Below are positions 29,831-38,404 of a stretch of DNA of 64,000 nucleotides, one piece after another. The stretch is from CADEDH01 sp039201605 (GTDB taxonomy: Bacteria > Actinomycetota > Acidimicrobiia > Acidimicrobiales > SZUA-35): assembly GCA_039201605.1 (NCBI GenBank), contig JBCCRO010000028.1, positions 1 through 64,000 of the forward strand, in the 5' to 3' direction. The notes beneath the pieces were generated by a model that saw nothing but the letters and a program-made list of their open reading frames with translations, searched no databases and was not told the DNA's origin. Each line of letters opens with the position of its first letter. Within the stretch, counting starts at the first letter, position 1. Position numbers and translations under genes: made by a program.

Positions 29831-31714
29831 ATGACCGGGGTCTTCCTCAGCTATCGGCGGGACGACAGCGCCGCCGCCACCGGCCGGCTCTACGATCGCC
29901 TCGCCCGCCGGCTGGGCCGTGACCAGGTCTTCCAGGACGTCGACACGCTGCCCCTAGGCGAGGACTTCGACGCCATCGTCGCCTCCTACATCGACCAGGC
30001 CGACGTGGTGCTCATCGTCATCGGTCCTGGTTGGCTGACGGCATCGGACGATGCCGGTCGGCACCGCCTGAGCCAGCCCGACGATCCGGTGGCGACCGAG
30101 ATCCGCACGGCTCTGGCCAACGATGGTGCGACGGTCGTGCCCGTGCTGGTGGATGGGGCGACCATGCCGACCGAGGCCGAGCTCCCCGAGGACCTCCGAC
30201 CGCTCGTCGGCCTCAACGGGTTCGCCATCCGTCAGGACCGCTTCGACCTCGACGTGGCCGCCCTCTTCGACAAGCTGGGCCTTCCGCCCAGGCGACGGGT
30301 CTTCATGCTGGGGGTGGCGGCGTTGGTGGTGGCCGGTGCCATCGCTGCGGTCGGACTTATCGTCTGGGGCCGCCAGGAACCGACGGTCATGGCCGGCGAC
30401 TTCAACGTGGCCGTGGCCGCCGTCGACGTCGCCGACGGCGTCGACTCGGCCGATGGCCGGGAACTGGCCGAGTTCCTCACCGGTCGGCTGGCCGGCGAGT
30501 TGGACGGGCTCGGCCTGGAGGCGCAGGTGTGGGGCCCGGACGAGACCGGCCCGATAGAAGGGGCCACGCCGGCCGAGCGAGCGGAGGCGGCCGCCGATCG
30601 GGCGGCCTTGATCGGGGCCGATGTCGTCGTCTTCGGAGTGATCACGGCCGTCGACGGCGCCAGCGAGTCCTCGGCCTACCAACCCGAGTTCCACTTCGAC
30701 CAGACGGCGATCGAGATGCAGCCGTCGCTGGAGATCGACGGGACCTTCGGGCCGGTCACGGTGATCCCCCGCCCCTTCGGCGATCAGCTCGATTTGGTCG
30801 ACAGCCCGGGCTTCAGCGCCCGGGTGAACGCCATGAGCAAGACCGTCGTCGGCCTGTCCTACTCGACGGTCGGCAACCACCAGGAGGCGCTCACCTGGTA
30901 CAGGGAGGCGTTGAAGACCCCGGGGTGGGCCGTCGCCGATGGTCATGCCGTCGTCCATCTCCTGGCCGGGAACGCCCAACTCAGTTTGGCCTTCGTCGAT
31001 GACGACTACTCGGCCGTGGAGACGTCCCGGGCCTCGTTCGACGCGGCCGACAAGGCGGATCCCGGATTGGTCCGGGCCGCAATCGGCCTGGCCGCCGTCG
31101 ACTACCTGACCGCCGCCGGGTCGCTGAGGGGACCCTTTGATGCGGTGGACGAGGACCTGCTGGCCGACGTGCAGGATCGGCTGGAGGCGATCGTCCGCAC
31201 CATGCCACCGGACCGGTCACCCGAGGTCCTCGCCGCCGCACGGTTCAACCTGGGCCAGGCCCATCTCGTCGAATTCTTGGCCGCCACCAGCGACGGGTGG
31301 GGGCCGGAGGCCGAGCGGGCCAGCGCATCGGCCGAGGCCGCCTACACGGCGATCGTCGAGCAGTACGACGAACTCGACCAGCCCGAGACGATCGCCGCCC
31401 TCGCCGCCCGAGCCCACGCTCGCCTCGGCCTGCTGTCCTTCGAGCGGTGGGCGCTGAGCGACGGCGACCTGGAGGAGGCGAGGCGCTCCTACGAGGCCGC
31501 AGTGGCGATCGCACCGCCGCCGCTGCGATTCCAGTACCAGGGCGACCTGGCCGAGGTGGTGTCGATCGAGCAGCCATGCGAGGCCACGGTGCTGTTCGCC
31601 GATGCGGCCGGCGCCGCCGACCTCTACGGGCGTCAGGATCTGCGGTCGGAGTATCAGATCCGGCGGGACGAGGAGGCCGACCTCTGCGAATCGATCGGCC
31701 AATCCACCGGCTGA
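29831..31714 (+). CDS. TIR domain - transmembrane - TPR-like protein
   Basis: This 627-aa protein has an N-terminal TIR domain (residues 1-140: GVFLSYRRDDSAAATGRLYD, then VFQDVDTLPLGEDF), one TM helix (VFMLGVAALVVAGAIAAVGL, about 158-178) and a long helical C-terminal part with TPR-like pairs (VGNHQEALTWYREAL; EEARRSYEAAVAIAPPP). The order places the TIR domain inside and the repeats outside the membrane. It may be a membrane sensor using TIR as an NAD-consuming or scaffold effector. No NTPase domain is present, unlike NACHT-type proteins. Confidence 0.85.
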   Translation: MTGVFLSYRRDDSAAATGRLYDRLARRLGRDQVFQDVDTLPLGEDFDAIVASYIDQADVVLIVIGPGWLTASDDAGRHRLSQPDDPVATEIRTALANDGATVVPVLVDGATMPTEAELPEDLRPLVGLNGFAIRQDRFDLDVAALFDKLGLPPRRRVFMLGVAALVVAGAIAAVGLIVWGRQEPTVMAGDFNVAVAAVDVADGVDSADGRELAEFLTGRLAGELDGLGLEAQVWGPDETGPIEGATPAERAEAAADRAALIGADVVVFGVITAVDGASESSAYQPEFHFDQTAIEMQPSLEIDGTFGPVTVIPRPFGDQLDLVDSPGFSARVNAMSKTVVGLSYSTVGNHQEALTWYREALKTPGWAVADGHAVVHLLAGNAQLSLAFVDDDYSAVETSRASFDAADKADPGLVRAAIGLAAVDYLTAAGSLRGPFDAVDEDLLADVQDRLEAIVRTMPPDRSPEVLAAARFNLGQAHLVEFLAATSDGWGPEAERASASAEAAYTAIVEQYDELDQPETIAALAARAHARLGLLSFERWALSDGDLEEARRSYEAAVAIAPPPLRFQYQGDLAEVVSIEQPCEATVLFADAAGAADLYGRQDLRSEYQIRRDEEADLCESIGQSTG

Positions 31715-31816
31715 CGCCCGGGCGCCCCTTGCCTGCTACCAGACCGTGGTCCCCGCCGACTGTTCTGGGCACCCGATGTAGGGTCGCTTCGAGGCCGTCG
31801 GGAGGTATCCGACATC

Positions 31817-31960
31817 CTAAGGATCCATCGGCTCAGCAGACAGGGGTTGGTCCTCGGCAAGGTCTCGACCGGCGCCGCTGTCGACCAGCTCGAGGGCGAG
31901 GACCTGGCCGGCGTCGATGTCGGCCAGCTGGAGGGCGCCGCCCGGTTGCTTGGTCTATTT
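31817..31960 (-). pseudogene. C-terminal gene fragment, minus strand
   Basis: A frame with strong G/C third positions reads QPGGALQLADIDAGQVLALE and ends at a TAG. It is cut upstream by an in-frame stop and has no start codon. The composition looks like a real protein tail, so this is probably a gene remnant. Family not recognised. Confidence 0.35.
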
Positions 31961-32100
31961 CGTCGCGTGTGGTGTGGATGTGGCTAGGTCGAATGCGATG
32001 GAAGGGAACCTGGCCCGGGGTGAGCGGCCGAAGTCGCAATGCCCGTCGCGTAGCGAACCCGAGGGATGCGAAGACGTCGCAGCACCAGCCCTTAGCTTAG

Positions 32101-32355
32101 CGGCTGGCTGGACTCGCTCTCGCCGACAGCGAGAACGAGGAGTGCTTGGACCTCTCACGTCGGGCACTGGGTCTTCGGCTGAGCGAGAGCGTCGATGGAA
32201 CGACCATCGACCTCCGCAACTTAGAGGGCGTCCGAGATCGCATGGAAACCGCTGATTTCATCGACCTCTTGGACGAGCGCCTCGACGAGCCCTCCCGGCA
32301 GAACGTCCCCCAGGCCCTTGACGATCCGCCCGCTGCCGACGCCGAGCAGAACTAG
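32101..32355 (+). pseudogene. Gene fragment, plus strand, next to tRNA-Lys
   Basis: An open frame bounded upstream by a stop reads LAGLALADSENEECLDLSRR and continues VDGTTIDLRNLEGVRDRMET to a TAG. There is no good start codon or ribosome site, although an ATG-less shorter start is possible at 32146. The rest of 31715-32513 has no intact gene. The remnants suggest past insertion and deletion beside the tRNA. Confidence 0.35.
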
Positions 32356-32487
32356 ACCATCCAATGAATCGGGCGAATCGACCACCGTGCACGACTCGCA
32401 CCCGCCGTGCACCCGCAACGGCAGACCATGAACCGGGATTGAGTGGGACAGGCCGGTACCCCATGGCACGCGGATCCCGCTCCGAAA

Positions 32488-32504
32488 GCGGCTCCTGGAG
32501 CCGC
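32488..32504 (-). terminator. GC-rich hairpin downstream of tRNA-Lys
   Basis: GCGGCTCC-T-GGAGCCGC is a perfect 8-bp inverted repeat ten bases beyond the 3' end of the tRNA gene. There is no T tract, so terminator function is tentative. Confidence 0.4.
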
Positions 32505-32513
32505 CGATCGCAG

Positions 32514-32588
32514 TGCCCCCGGTGGGATTCGAACCCACGACCAATGGATTAAAAGTCCACTGCGCTAACCAGGCTGCGCCACAGGGGC
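32514..32588 (-). tRNA. tRNA-Lys, anticodon TTT
   Basis: On the minus strand a 75-nt cloverleaf starts GCCCCTGTGG and ends with discriminator A; CCA is not encoded. The acceptor stem pairs GCCCCTG with CGGGGGC (one G-T), the anticodon loop is CTTTTAA, and the T-loop is GTGGGTTCGAATCCCAC. tRNA genes are common integration sites for such elements, but I found no second copy of its 3' end near the integrase. Confidence 0.96.
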
Positions 32589-32693
32589 GCATCAGAGGCT
32601 AGCGGCTCAGCCCGCCGGGTGGCCCCTGGTTATCCGGTGGGCGATTGGGGCCTGTGCTGCGGGGTTGCCGACGGCATCTGGCAACATTGCCGG

Positions 32694-33746
32694 ATGCGTT
32701 CGCCCCGGCTCGCCGCCCAGCTCCTGGCCGTCGCCCTCGTGGCGGTGGCCTGTGGCGAGGTGGTGGAGCCCGAGGGATTCGCCGTGTCGACGTCGATTCT
32801 GGCCGTGGACGGCGACGACGCCGGCGCTTCCAGCGTCGGGGCCCCGGCCTCCGACAACGATGATCCGACCAGCCTCGTGTCGCCCAACTTCCTCCCTCAG
32901 CGGTCGCTGGACTACACCCCCGAGCTGTTGATCAGCACCGACGAGGAGATCCTGCTGGCCGGGCCCGGGGGCGCCGCCAGCGGCCTCACCGGCACCTACG
33001 CCGGCCTGCCGTCGGCCCGTGCGGTCGACGATCTACTTGGCGGGCTCGTCTACCAGCAGGCCGGGGTCGACGGCGACGTCCTGTGGCTCACCAGCGAGGA
33101 CGCCACCGTGCAGGTGCTGGCCGAGGGCGTCGAACTGCTCGACGTCGGCTTCAGCCGCGCCGCCTTCGCCGTGGTCCAGTCCGGTCAGGAGCTCGAGCAG
33201 ATCCGGCTGGCCGATGCCGAGCGTCAACCCTTCATCACCCTGGCCGAGGGGGAGGAGATCCTCAATCTGTCGGTCAGTGGCGGCCTGCACGCCATGGCCA
33301 TCGCCAACGAGGAGTGCGGCGACCTTCGCTTCTTCGACGTCGAGGGCACCGAGATCGGTGTCCAGGGCCCGGGCGAGCCCAACTGTCCGGTGCCGAGACG
33401 CCCCTACTTCGCCACCGTCGCCCTCAGCCCGGATGGGGCGGCCCTGGCCTACACCATCGTCACCTACCGCGATGACGGCCTCGAAGCGGGTACGGAGTTG
33501 GTGGTGCGCGACCTGGCGAACGGACGGGCCTATTTCCGGCGCAAGATCGGCGAGGACGGCGACCGGATCACCCAGCTCACGTTCGACGGCGACCGGGTGG
33601 CCTATCTCAAGTCGACGGCCGATTCGGCGCAGATCACCGTGCTCGAGGCCATCACCACGGGGCAGGAGCAGACCATCGATCTCGGCGCGACGACGACCGA
33701 GATCAATGCGGTGTCGTTCGCCCGTCTGCCGTTGGCCGAGGGCTGA
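32694..33746 (+). CDS. Lipoprotein with beta-propeller-like domain
   Basis: This 350-aa protein begins with a signal peptide ending in a lipoprotein-like Cys (LAAQLLAVALVAVACG). The body contains repeated beta-rich blocks of TolB/propeller type (ALSPDGAALAYTIVTYRDD; QLTFDGDRVAYLKS). Such proteins are usually surface-exposed and of unspecified function. CAACAT plus six bases precedes the ATG, so it may be leaderless. A longer frame reaching back towards the tRNA has no ribosome site. Confidence 0.75.
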   Translation: MRSPRLAAQLLAVALVAVACGEVVEPEGFAVSTSILAVDGDDAGASSVGAPASDNDDPTSLVSPNFLPQRSLDYTPELLISTDEEILLAGPGGAASGLTGTYAGLPSARAVDDLLGGLVYQQAGVDGDVLWLTSEDATVQVLAEGVELLDVGFSRAAFAVVQSGQELEQIRLADAERQPFITLAEGEEILNLSVSGGLHAMAIANEECGDLRFFDVEGTEIGVQGPGEPNCPVPRRPYFATVALSPDGAALAYTIVTYRDDGLEAGTELVVRDLANGRAYFRRKIGEDGDRITQLTFDGDRVAYLKSTADSAQITVLEAITTGQEQTIDLGATTTEINAVSFARLPLAEG

Positions 33747-33800
33747 TCGCCGAGCGAGGCCGGAGGCGTTCCGGCCCGCCCGACGACGACGAGCTCGGCG

Positions 33801-34115
33801 CTAGCCGAGCGCCCGGTAGGCGGCGGCCTTCTGGGCCCGCTGGTTGGTGCGGCGCTTCCAGGCCTTCGTCTTCCACACTTTGAACCGGCGGCGACCGACC
33901 GGTGCGGCCTCCATCTTCTCGGTCGGGTCGACCTTCAGGGCCGTGTGATGGGGCCGGGGAAGTGCGTGATCCTCCGGTTCCTCCATGCAGGCGAGTTCCA
34001 TGTGGGCGGCTCGGCGGACCTTGCGGTGCTCCACCCTGCGCTCGTTGCGATCCGGGCGATGGACCGACGAGGCTCCGGGCTTGCGGCCCTTGTTGACTCG
34101 CGTTCGCTGTGACAC
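33801..34115 (-). CDS. Small basic protein
   Basis: This 104-aa protein is very rich in Arg, Lys and His (RPDRNERRVEHRKVRRAAH; FKVWKTKAWKRRTNQRAQKA). The GTG start is preceded by AAGGAAGGGAG. The composition suggests nucleic-acid or ribosome binding. It does not match a ribosomal protein I can name. Confidence 0.65.
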   Translation of the reverse strand: MSQRTRVNKGRKPGASSVHRPDRNERRVEHRKVRRAAHMELACMEEPEDHALPRPHHTALKVDPTEKMEAAPVGRRRFKVWKTKAWKRRTNQRAQKAAAYRALG

Positions 34116-34344
34116 GTGTACTCCCTTCCTTCCTGCGCAGTACCCGAGCAGTGCGTGGACTGCGCGTCGCTGAATGCGTCTCGGTATGGACGGTGTACTC
34201 GTCGATTCTTGCTCACCGGGAAACCCCGATCCAGAGGGCATCAGGAAGAGAGATGGAGTCCATCTACAAGGAGATGAGAACCGATGTCGATTGGGTGAGT
34301 CACCCCTTGCGGAGGGTCTCAACGTCACTCCGGGCGCCGCCCAC

Positions 34345-34350
34345 TACCCT
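34345..34350 (+). promoter_or_regulatory. -10 box TACCCT
   Basis: TACCCT is followed by seven bases and the GTG at 34358; leaderless arrangement. Confidence 0.5.
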
Positions 34351-34357
34351 CGGATTC

Positions 34358-35194
34358 GTGACCAACTGGGGACCCGCCGAAGCCGATCACGATCCGACCG
34401 AGGAGCCGGTCGCCGACCTGGTGACCAGCCCCACCGGCGACGAGTTGGAGTGGGACGCCACCGACGAGCAGCCTTCGGCCCCCGGCGCCCCCGGCGCACC
34501 GGCCGACGAAGACGATGACGATGACGCGGTCGCCGTCGAGCCGGTCGGCGACGAGCCCGAGTCGATGGCGACCACCGAGGCCCCGGCAGAGGCCCACCCG
34601 ATGGCCGAGGGCGATGGCAGCGACGGTGAGGTGGATCCGGCGGCCGGTGCCGATGATGCACCCCACGGCTTGGGCGCCACGGCAGCCGATGCGGCGGGCG
34701 AGATGGACGAGGACGCGGACGCCATCACTGTTGTGGGCGGTACGCCCGGCGAGATCGTCGAGGAGGTCGACGCCGTCACCGTTGGGGCAGATGCGGCGAA
34801 TGCGGTGGGCGAGATGGACGAGGACGCCGACGCCATCATCGTTGTGGGCGGTGCGCCCGGCGAGATCGTCGAGGAGGGCGTCCCGAGCGCCGATGGAGCC
34901 GACGAGCCCGAGCCGGTGGCGAACACCGAGGCCCTAGGGGAGGCCGGGTCGGGTGGTACCGCTGACGGCGTCGAGCCGATGGCGCCCGTACCCCCGCCGA
35001 CGACCGACCCCGACCTGCCGACGATGGCCGATCTCGACGCCCTCAGCGCCGAGCTCGATGCCGTCGACGCCACCCTGGTGGCCCTCGACGCCCGCAGCCC
35101 GTCGGGCGATCTCGACACCGATGCCGGATCGGCCCCCGACGGCGGCGCCGACATCGACCACGAGGTCGCCGTCCAGCCCGAACCGGCCGGCTGA
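34358..35194 (+). CDS. Highly acidic, disordered repeat protein
   Basis: This 278-aa protein is dominated by Asp, Glu, Ala, Gly and Pro with almost no aromatic residues (starts MTNWGPAEADHDPTEE). A 37-residue block containing GEMDEDADAI and VVGG-PGEIVEE occurs twice, 111 bp apart in DNA (from about 34696 and 34807). It is probably intrinsically disordered. The GTG with its close TACCCT box is preferred to an upstream start inside the opposing gene's promoter. Function unknown. Confidence 0.65.
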   Translation: MTNWGPAEADHDPTEEPVADLVTSPTGDELEWDATDEQPSAPGAPGAPADEDDDDDAVAVEPVGDEPESMATTEAPAEAHPMAEGDGSDGEVDPAAGADDAPHGLGATAADAAGEMDEDADAITVVGGTPGEIVEEVDAVTVGADAANAVGEMDEDADAIIVVGGAPGEIVEEGVPSADGADEPEPVANTEALGEAGSGGTADGVEPMAPVPPPTTDPDLPTMADLDALSAELDAVDATLVALDARSPSGDLDTDAGSAPDGGADIDHEVAVQPEPAG

Positions 35195-35277
35195 GCACCC
35201 ACCGTCCAGCCGGTTCGGCCGGCTGAGCACCAGCGGGGAGGGGCCGCCCGCCGTGCGGGTCCGGCCGCCGCTGTCGG

Positions 35278-35949
35278 CTAGTCGCCCTCGCCGCTCTTGG
35301 CGATCAGGAAGCCCCGGGCCCGCTCGGTGAGCGGGTAGCGGTTCACCAGCTTCCAGAAGGCGGCGGAGTGGTCGGCCACCTCCAGGTGGGCCAGCTCGTG
35401 CACGATCACGTAGTCGACGACCCACCCCGGGAAGGCGGCGAGGCGACTCGACAGCCGGATCGACCCGTCGCTCGGCGTGCACGACCCCCAGCGCTGCACC
35501 TGGTTGTCAACCCAGCGGATGCTGCTCGGCATCGGCAGGTCGTGTTCGACGGCGAGGTCGGCGGCCCGTCGGGCGAGGTCGATCCGGTCGGAGGCCCGGG
35601 CCCGTTCGAACTTGGCCCGGAAGTGGGCGACGAACTCCTCCTCCTCGCCCCGGGTGCAGCGATCGGGAATGCGCACCTCGAGGACGTCGCCCACCAGTCG
35701 GGCCTGGGCTGTCTTCCGGCGCCGGGCGCTTCGCATCACCTCGATGGTGAACGGCGGCGCCGACACCCCCGCAGACGCGCGATGGGCCGAGCCCGACCCG
35801 GCGGGTGGGGGAGCGGTCGCCGTCGGTCGGGGTCCGGCTTTCGGTCGGCGTCGGGGCCGGGTGGGACGCGGCGGCGCGGTGGTGGGGGCGCTGCCGGGCA
35901 GCAGCTCGTCGAAGCTCATCTGCCCCTCGATCGGGGTGGTCGTCGTCAT
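35278..35949 (-). CDS. YgjP/DUF45-type metallopeptidase
   Basis: This 223-aa protein has a Pro/Arg-rich N-terminal 75 residues and a C-terminal metallopeptidase domain. The zinc motif is HELAHLEVADH (HExxH plus a later His) within VVDYVIVHELAHLEV, preceded by the family signature RWGSCTPSDGSIRL. Family members (E. coli YgjP, M48-related) are soluble and poorly characterised. It starts at ATG 35949 (MTTTTPIEGQMSF), five bases beyond the histidine phosphatase stop, so the two form an operon. Confidence 0.85.
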   Translation of the reverse strand: MTTTTPIEGQMSFDELLPGSAPTTAPPRPTRPRRRPKAGPRPTATAPPPAGSGSAHRASAGVSAPPFTIEVMRSARRRKTAQARLVGDVLEVRIPDRCTRGEEEEFVAHFRAKFERARASDRIDLARRAADLAVEHDLPMPSSIRWVDNQVQRWGSCTPSDGSIRLSSRLAAFPGWVVDYVIVHELAHLEVADHSAAFWKLVNRYPLTERARGFLIAKSGEGD

Positions 35950-35954
35950 GTCGA

Positions 35955-36566
35955 TCAGACCCGGCCCGAGGAGCCTCCGGTCGACAGCTCCGGCGGGATC
36001 AACTCCAGCCGGTCGCCCGGGGCCAGGGTGCCGCTGCGATGGTGCAGCACCCGCCCGAACAGGTTGGGCGTTCGCCCTACCCGGACGTCGAGGTGGCTCT
36101 CCATCTCCACGATCACCCCGCCGTGGCACACCACCAACAGGGTCGAGGGGCCGAACTCGGCCACGATCTCGTCGACGGCGCTCAGGACCCTGGCCAACAC
36201 CGAGTCGCCGGTCTCCCAGCCCTCGGGGCGCTGCCCGGACTCGATCCACCCGGGATAGGCGTTCTCGATCTCGGTCGTCGTCATGCCCGACCACACGCCG
36301 GCCGCCCGCTCTCGCAGGTCCTCGAGCGTCTGCACCGGACCGACGCCGATCTGTTCGCTGATGATCGTCGCCGTCTCCAGCGCCCGGATCTGGGGCGAGG
36401 CGATGATGGCGTCGACCGTCCCGATGCTCTCGGAGGCGGCCAGGGCCTGACGGCGCCCGTGATCCGAGAGCGGCGGGTCGGCCTGCCCCTGCCAGCGATG
36501 CTCCAAGTTCCACGTCGACTGTCCATGACGGATCATGAGCAGGGTTGTTTGGCCGTCGGTGTCCAT
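35955..36566 (-). CDS. Histidine phosphatase (phosphoglycerate mutase-like)
   Basis: This 203-aa protein has the RHG signature LLMIRHGQSTWN with the phospho-acceptor His14, the conserved RALETATI, and the second catalytic His in VVCHGGVI. Length and motifs fit a cofactor-dependent phosphatase branch rather than a glycolytic mutase. Substrate unknown. TAGGGT lies nine bases before the ATG on the minus strand. It is followed directly by the YgjP-like gene. Confidence 0.87.
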   Translation of the reverse strand: MDTDGQTTLLMIRHGQSTWNLEHRWQGQADPPLSDHGRRQALAASESIGTVDAIIASPQIRALETATIISEQIGVGPVQTLEDLRERAAGVWSGMTTTEIENAYPGWIESGQRPEGWETGDSVLARVLSAVDEIVAEFGPSTLLVVCHGGVIVEMESHLDVRVGRTPNLFGRVLHHRSGTLAPGDRLELIPPELSTGGSSGRV

Positions 36567-36702
36567 CGGCCGGAAACCCTAGTTTCCCCAGGGCTCCAGG
36601 CCGGGATTGGTAGGCAAGATCGTGGTGGAGAACCGGGGTCCGGCGGGCGAAGAAACGGGGCCCGACGATGGCGGGGGCGGTGGCTGCTGGCAGAATACGT
36701 TC

Positions 36703-36939
36703 GTGGCAACGCTTCGACTCTTCGCTCAAGCCCGCGAGGCTGCGGGAACCAAGAGCCTCGACATCCCCGGGGAGACCGTGGGCGATGTGCTCGACGAGGC
36801 CTGCCAACGATTCGGTACGACCTTCGCCGCCGTTCTCGACGGTTCGAAGGTCTGGCTGAACGGCGCCGAAGTGACGCGTTCGGCGTCGGTCGTGTCGGGC
36901 GATGAGGTCGCCGTCCTGCCACCCGTGTCCGGAGGTTGA
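36703..36939 (+). CDS. MoaD/ThiS-family sulfur-carrier-like protein
   Basis: This 78-aa protein has a beta-grasp fold and ends in VSGG, the di-glycine tail that is activated and thiocarboxylated. Recognisable segments are ATLRLFAQAREAAGT and VLPPVSGG. MoaD donates sulfur in molybdopterin synthesis; other carriers of this fold serve thiamine or cysteine synthesis. No moa or thi partner is adjacent. The GTG is preferred: CAGAAT then six bases precede it, a leaderless pattern. Confidence 0.85.
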   Translation: MATLRLFAQAREAAGTKSLDIPGETVGDVLDEACQRFGTTFAAVLDGSKVWLNGAEVTRSASVVSGDEVAVLPPVSGG

Positions 36940-36944
36940 CCGCG

Positions 36945-38336
36945 ATGTCCTCTTGGCCGCCCGACGAGGGGCAGGCGCCTCGCCGCACCGTCCCCGCCCC
37001 ACCCCCCGACCGCACCCGGTCCAGCGTTCCGCCACCCCTGCCCCCGGTGGCCGAGGAGGAGGAGCTCCCCGGCACGTGGCAGGGCTACGGCAGCCTCGAC
37101 CCCGATCGCGACCAGGCGGCCCCCGATCGGGGGGCGATCCCCGATCCGACGGCCTTCGCCGACCCCGCCCCGGACCCGGCGACCCGGCCCTACGGGGCCA
37201 CGCCGTCCTACGACGACCCGGAGCGCTTCGCCTCGCCGCCCCCGCAGTCGGCGGCCGCCGGCGGTGGTGCCGCCGATGCCTACCCCCGGTACGGAGCTGC
37301 CGATCCCGGCCAGTACGGGGCGGCCGACCAGGGAGCCGCCGGCTACGGCGCCACGGCCTATGACGCCGCCGACACCTACGGCTACGACTACGGCCAGCCC
37401 GGCGGCGTCCTCGACTCGCCCGACGGCTACGGCTACGACGACGCCGACTACGGCGACGAGCCGCCCTACGCCGCGGCCGCCGGGGCCGAGGGGGCGGTCG
37501 ACGACGGCAGCCGGAGGGGCCGCCGCCACGCCCGACAGCGGTCGCGGGCCCTGGCCCGGGAGGAGCGGTGGCAGCGCCACCGGTTCGCCGTGCCCTACCG
37601 CACCGACGGTCCGAAGCTGACCTTCGGCGTCCTCTGGTTCCTCCTGATCGTCGGCGCCATCCTCTACTCGCCCCTCTTCGTCGCCGCCCTGGCCGCCGGT
37701 GTGGCCGGGCTGGCCGGGCTCCAGATCGGCTACGCCTGGTTCCCCCGGCACAACCCCACCCGCCTCTGGGCCGCCGCCGGCGCCTTCATCTCCGGACTGA
37801 TGGGTGCCCTGGGGCCGATCGGGGTGGTGGCCGCCGCCGTCGTCGGGCTGGTGATCTCCTTCGCCTACGCCGTGGCCAACCCCTCCCGCAGTCAGTCGAT
37901 GATGGCCCTGGCCGAGGTGGCGATGCGGGCCATCGTTCCCGCCGGCGTGGCCGCCGCCTCGCTGGCGGCGCTGGCCGACATCGGCATCGGCGCCGCCCTC
38001 GCCCTGGTCGGTCTCGTCAGCGCCTACGAGGTGGGCGACTTCCTCGTGGGGTCCGGCTCGATGAACGCCGTCGAGGGCCCGCTGTCCGGCTTCGTGTCGC
38101 TGGCGGCTGTGGTGTTCATCCTGTGGGTTGTGACGCCCGATCCGTTCACCTCGAGCAGCATCGTCCTGTTCGGCGTGCTCACCGGGGTCGGGTGCGTAAT
38201 CGGCCAGATCTTCGCCTCCGCCATCCTGCCCCGGGGCGCGGCGTGGGCCCCTGCCCTGCGCCGTCTCGACTCGTACCTGGTGGTGGCCCCGATCTGGGTG
38301 CTGCTCCTCGGTTCGGTCGACGCCACCACCCTCTGA
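36945..38336 (+). CDS. Membrane protein with long disordered N-terminus
   Basis: This 463-aa protein begins six bases after the MoaD-like stop, behind GGAGG. Residues 1-205 are Pro/Asp/Tyr/Gly-rich (repeats such as YGAADPGQYGAADQG). Seven to eight TM helices follow (for example TFGVLWFLLIVGAILYSPLF), with a small glycine-rich loop architecture but no transporter motif. Function unknown. Confidence 0.75.
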   Translation: MSSWPPDEGQAPRRTVPAPPPDRTRSSVPPPLPPVAEEEELPGTWQGYGSLDPDRDQAAPDRGAIPDPTAFADPAPDPATRPYGATPSYDDPERFASPPPQSAAAGGGAADAYPRYGAADPGQYGAADQGAAGYGATAYDAADTYGYDYGQPGGVLDSPDGYGYDDADYGDEPPYAAAAGAEGAVDDGSRRGRRHARQRSRALAREERWQRHRFAVPYRTDGPKLTFGVLWFLLIVGAILYSPLFVAALAAGVAGLAGLQIGYAWFPRHNPTRLWAAAGAFISGLMGALGPIGVVAAAVVGLVISFAYAVANPSRSQSMMALAEVAMRAIVPAGVAAASLAALADIGIGAALALVGLVSAYEVGDFLVGSGSMNAVEGPLSGFVSLAAVVFILWVVTPDPFTSSSIVLFGVLTGVGCVIGQIFASAILPRGAAWAPALRRLDSYLVVAPIWVLLLGSVDATTL

Positions 38337-38390
38337 CCTGGTTCTCGGCCGGCCCGGAGCGACCCTCCCCGGATCGGCGGCCTCGGCCAG

Positions 38391-38396
38391 TACCCT
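38391..38396 (+). promoter_or_regulatory. -10 box TACCCT of the rsiG-like gene
   Basis: TACCCT, eight bases, then GTG at 38405; consistent with a leaderless transcript. Confidence 0.5.
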
Positions 38397-38404
38397 GATT
38401 TATC

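Noticed and set aside
32514..32588. tRNA-Lys as the element's attachment site
   Set aside because: Orientation would allow it, but I found no duplicate of the tRNA 3' end near the integrase. It stays a possibility only.
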